NCBI GenBank assembly: GCA_009741485.1
Contig: CM019236.1
Coordinates: 66,126,401 to 66,190,400 of the forward strand
Source of the DNA: Malurus cyaneus samueli
Taxonomy: Eukaryota > Chordata > Aves > Passeriformes > Maluridae
Direction: 5' to 3'
DNA: 64,000 nucleotides
The notes below the pieces were generated by a model, which saw nothing but the letters and a program-made list of their open reading frames with translations, did not search any database and had not been told where the DNA came from. Positions 63,641 to 64,000 of this stretch are shown in pieces. Position 1 is the stretch's first letter. Each line of letters begins with the position of its first letter. The translations under genes and the position numbers were made by a program.

Positions 63641-64000
63641 TTCATCATCATCCTGCCTGTTCAGGGTGCCATGAAATCCCCTGCCTGCCGTGATCAGCTG
63701 GATTGATCTTCTGTTTTCCCAGAAGTGGAGACAGTCAAAAGCGTAATCCCTTATTTAGTGAAGCTGCTGATTTAAGTCAAGTCAAACAGCCTCTAGACTT
63801 TCCTGTTTCTTGTCTCTGGTTAACCAAAAGCAGCCATCCTTCCTTAAACCAAGGCTTTCTGTCTGTCTCTCCTTTACACAGAAAAACTAAAACACTTCAA
63901 AAAAGTGGCGAACCGCCTGTGGTGTGAAAGACCATCACCACGGTTGCTTCTGGCTCATCCCAGGAACCCACGGCCCTGGCCCTAAGTACTGAGCAAGACG

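Larger units (their letters stand above)
57748..64000 (-). repeat. Inverted duplication, arm 2 (diverged copy)
   Basis: This is the reverse complement of 39,978-45,463, colinear throughout. Summing paired coordinates shows where length is gained: 103,207 at the inner end, 103,240 at 59,661, 103,950 at 63,340 and 103,977 at the window end. Arm 2 is thus about 770 bases longer. Almost all of that is gained between 59,680 and 63,340. The flanking parts (57,750-59,670 and 63,340-64,000) are much closer copies with scattered one-base differences. Frames of arm 1 are broken here. The copy continues to the window edge and presumably beyond. Confidence 0.95.

Noticed and set aside
1..64000. CRISPR arrays, operons, bacterial-type terminators, tRNA or rRNA genes
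   Set aside because: None seen. The CR1 content and CpG island mark this as vertebrate nuclear DNA, and no cloverleaf-like or rRNA-like segment was noticed by eye. A covariance-model search was not possible.

Overview
The window looks like bird nuclear DNA. It is mostly AT-rich non-coding sequence with no dense gene array. It carries at least nine separate fragments of CR1-type LINE 3' ends, on both strands, some ending in the ATTCTRTG-like tail typical of avian CR1. It also has avian-style LTR-like pieces, microsatellites, long homopolymers and one strong CpG island. I recognise no protein-coding gene by sequence. Nearly all open frames here are short and look like chance frames, so the window is best read as intergenic and/or intronic sequence with two promoter-like CpG-rich spots.

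Layout. 1-7.6 kb: featureless AT-rich DNA with one exon-like short frame near 5.95 kb. 7.6-8.2 kb: a (TG)13 repeat, a small CpG-rich promoter-like patch (about 7.70-7.99 kb) with a GC box and two good plus-strand splice-donor matches, then a G-rich tract. 8.5-14.3 kb: two LTR-like segments. 15.3-28 kb: CR1 fragments in otherwise unremarkable DNA. 30.95-31.92 kb: a strong CpG island whose best splice-donor match is on the minus strand, so a gene probably starts here and runs leftward. 35-38 kb: several CR1 tails. 46-53 kb: CR1, a TAAT-rich block that resembles a conserved non-coding element, a 360-base polypurine tract, and more non-coding DNA. 55-57.5 kb: AT-rich DNA, a 23-base tandem duplication, and a run of 48 T.

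The most striking structure is a large inverted duplication. About 39,978-45,463 reappears as its reverse complement at about 57,748-64,000 (window end), separated by about 12.3 kb. The second arm is colinear with the first but contains a stretch (about 59,680-63,340) that has expanded by roughly 24 percent through many small scattered insertions, substitutions and deletions. The parts on either side of that stretch are much closer copies. This pattern is what unpolished, insertion-prone long-read sequence looks like. The simplest reading is therefore a false duplication or misjoin in the assembly, or a real palindrome with one badly polished arm, rather than an aged biological duplication. 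I found no credible new multi-gene system.
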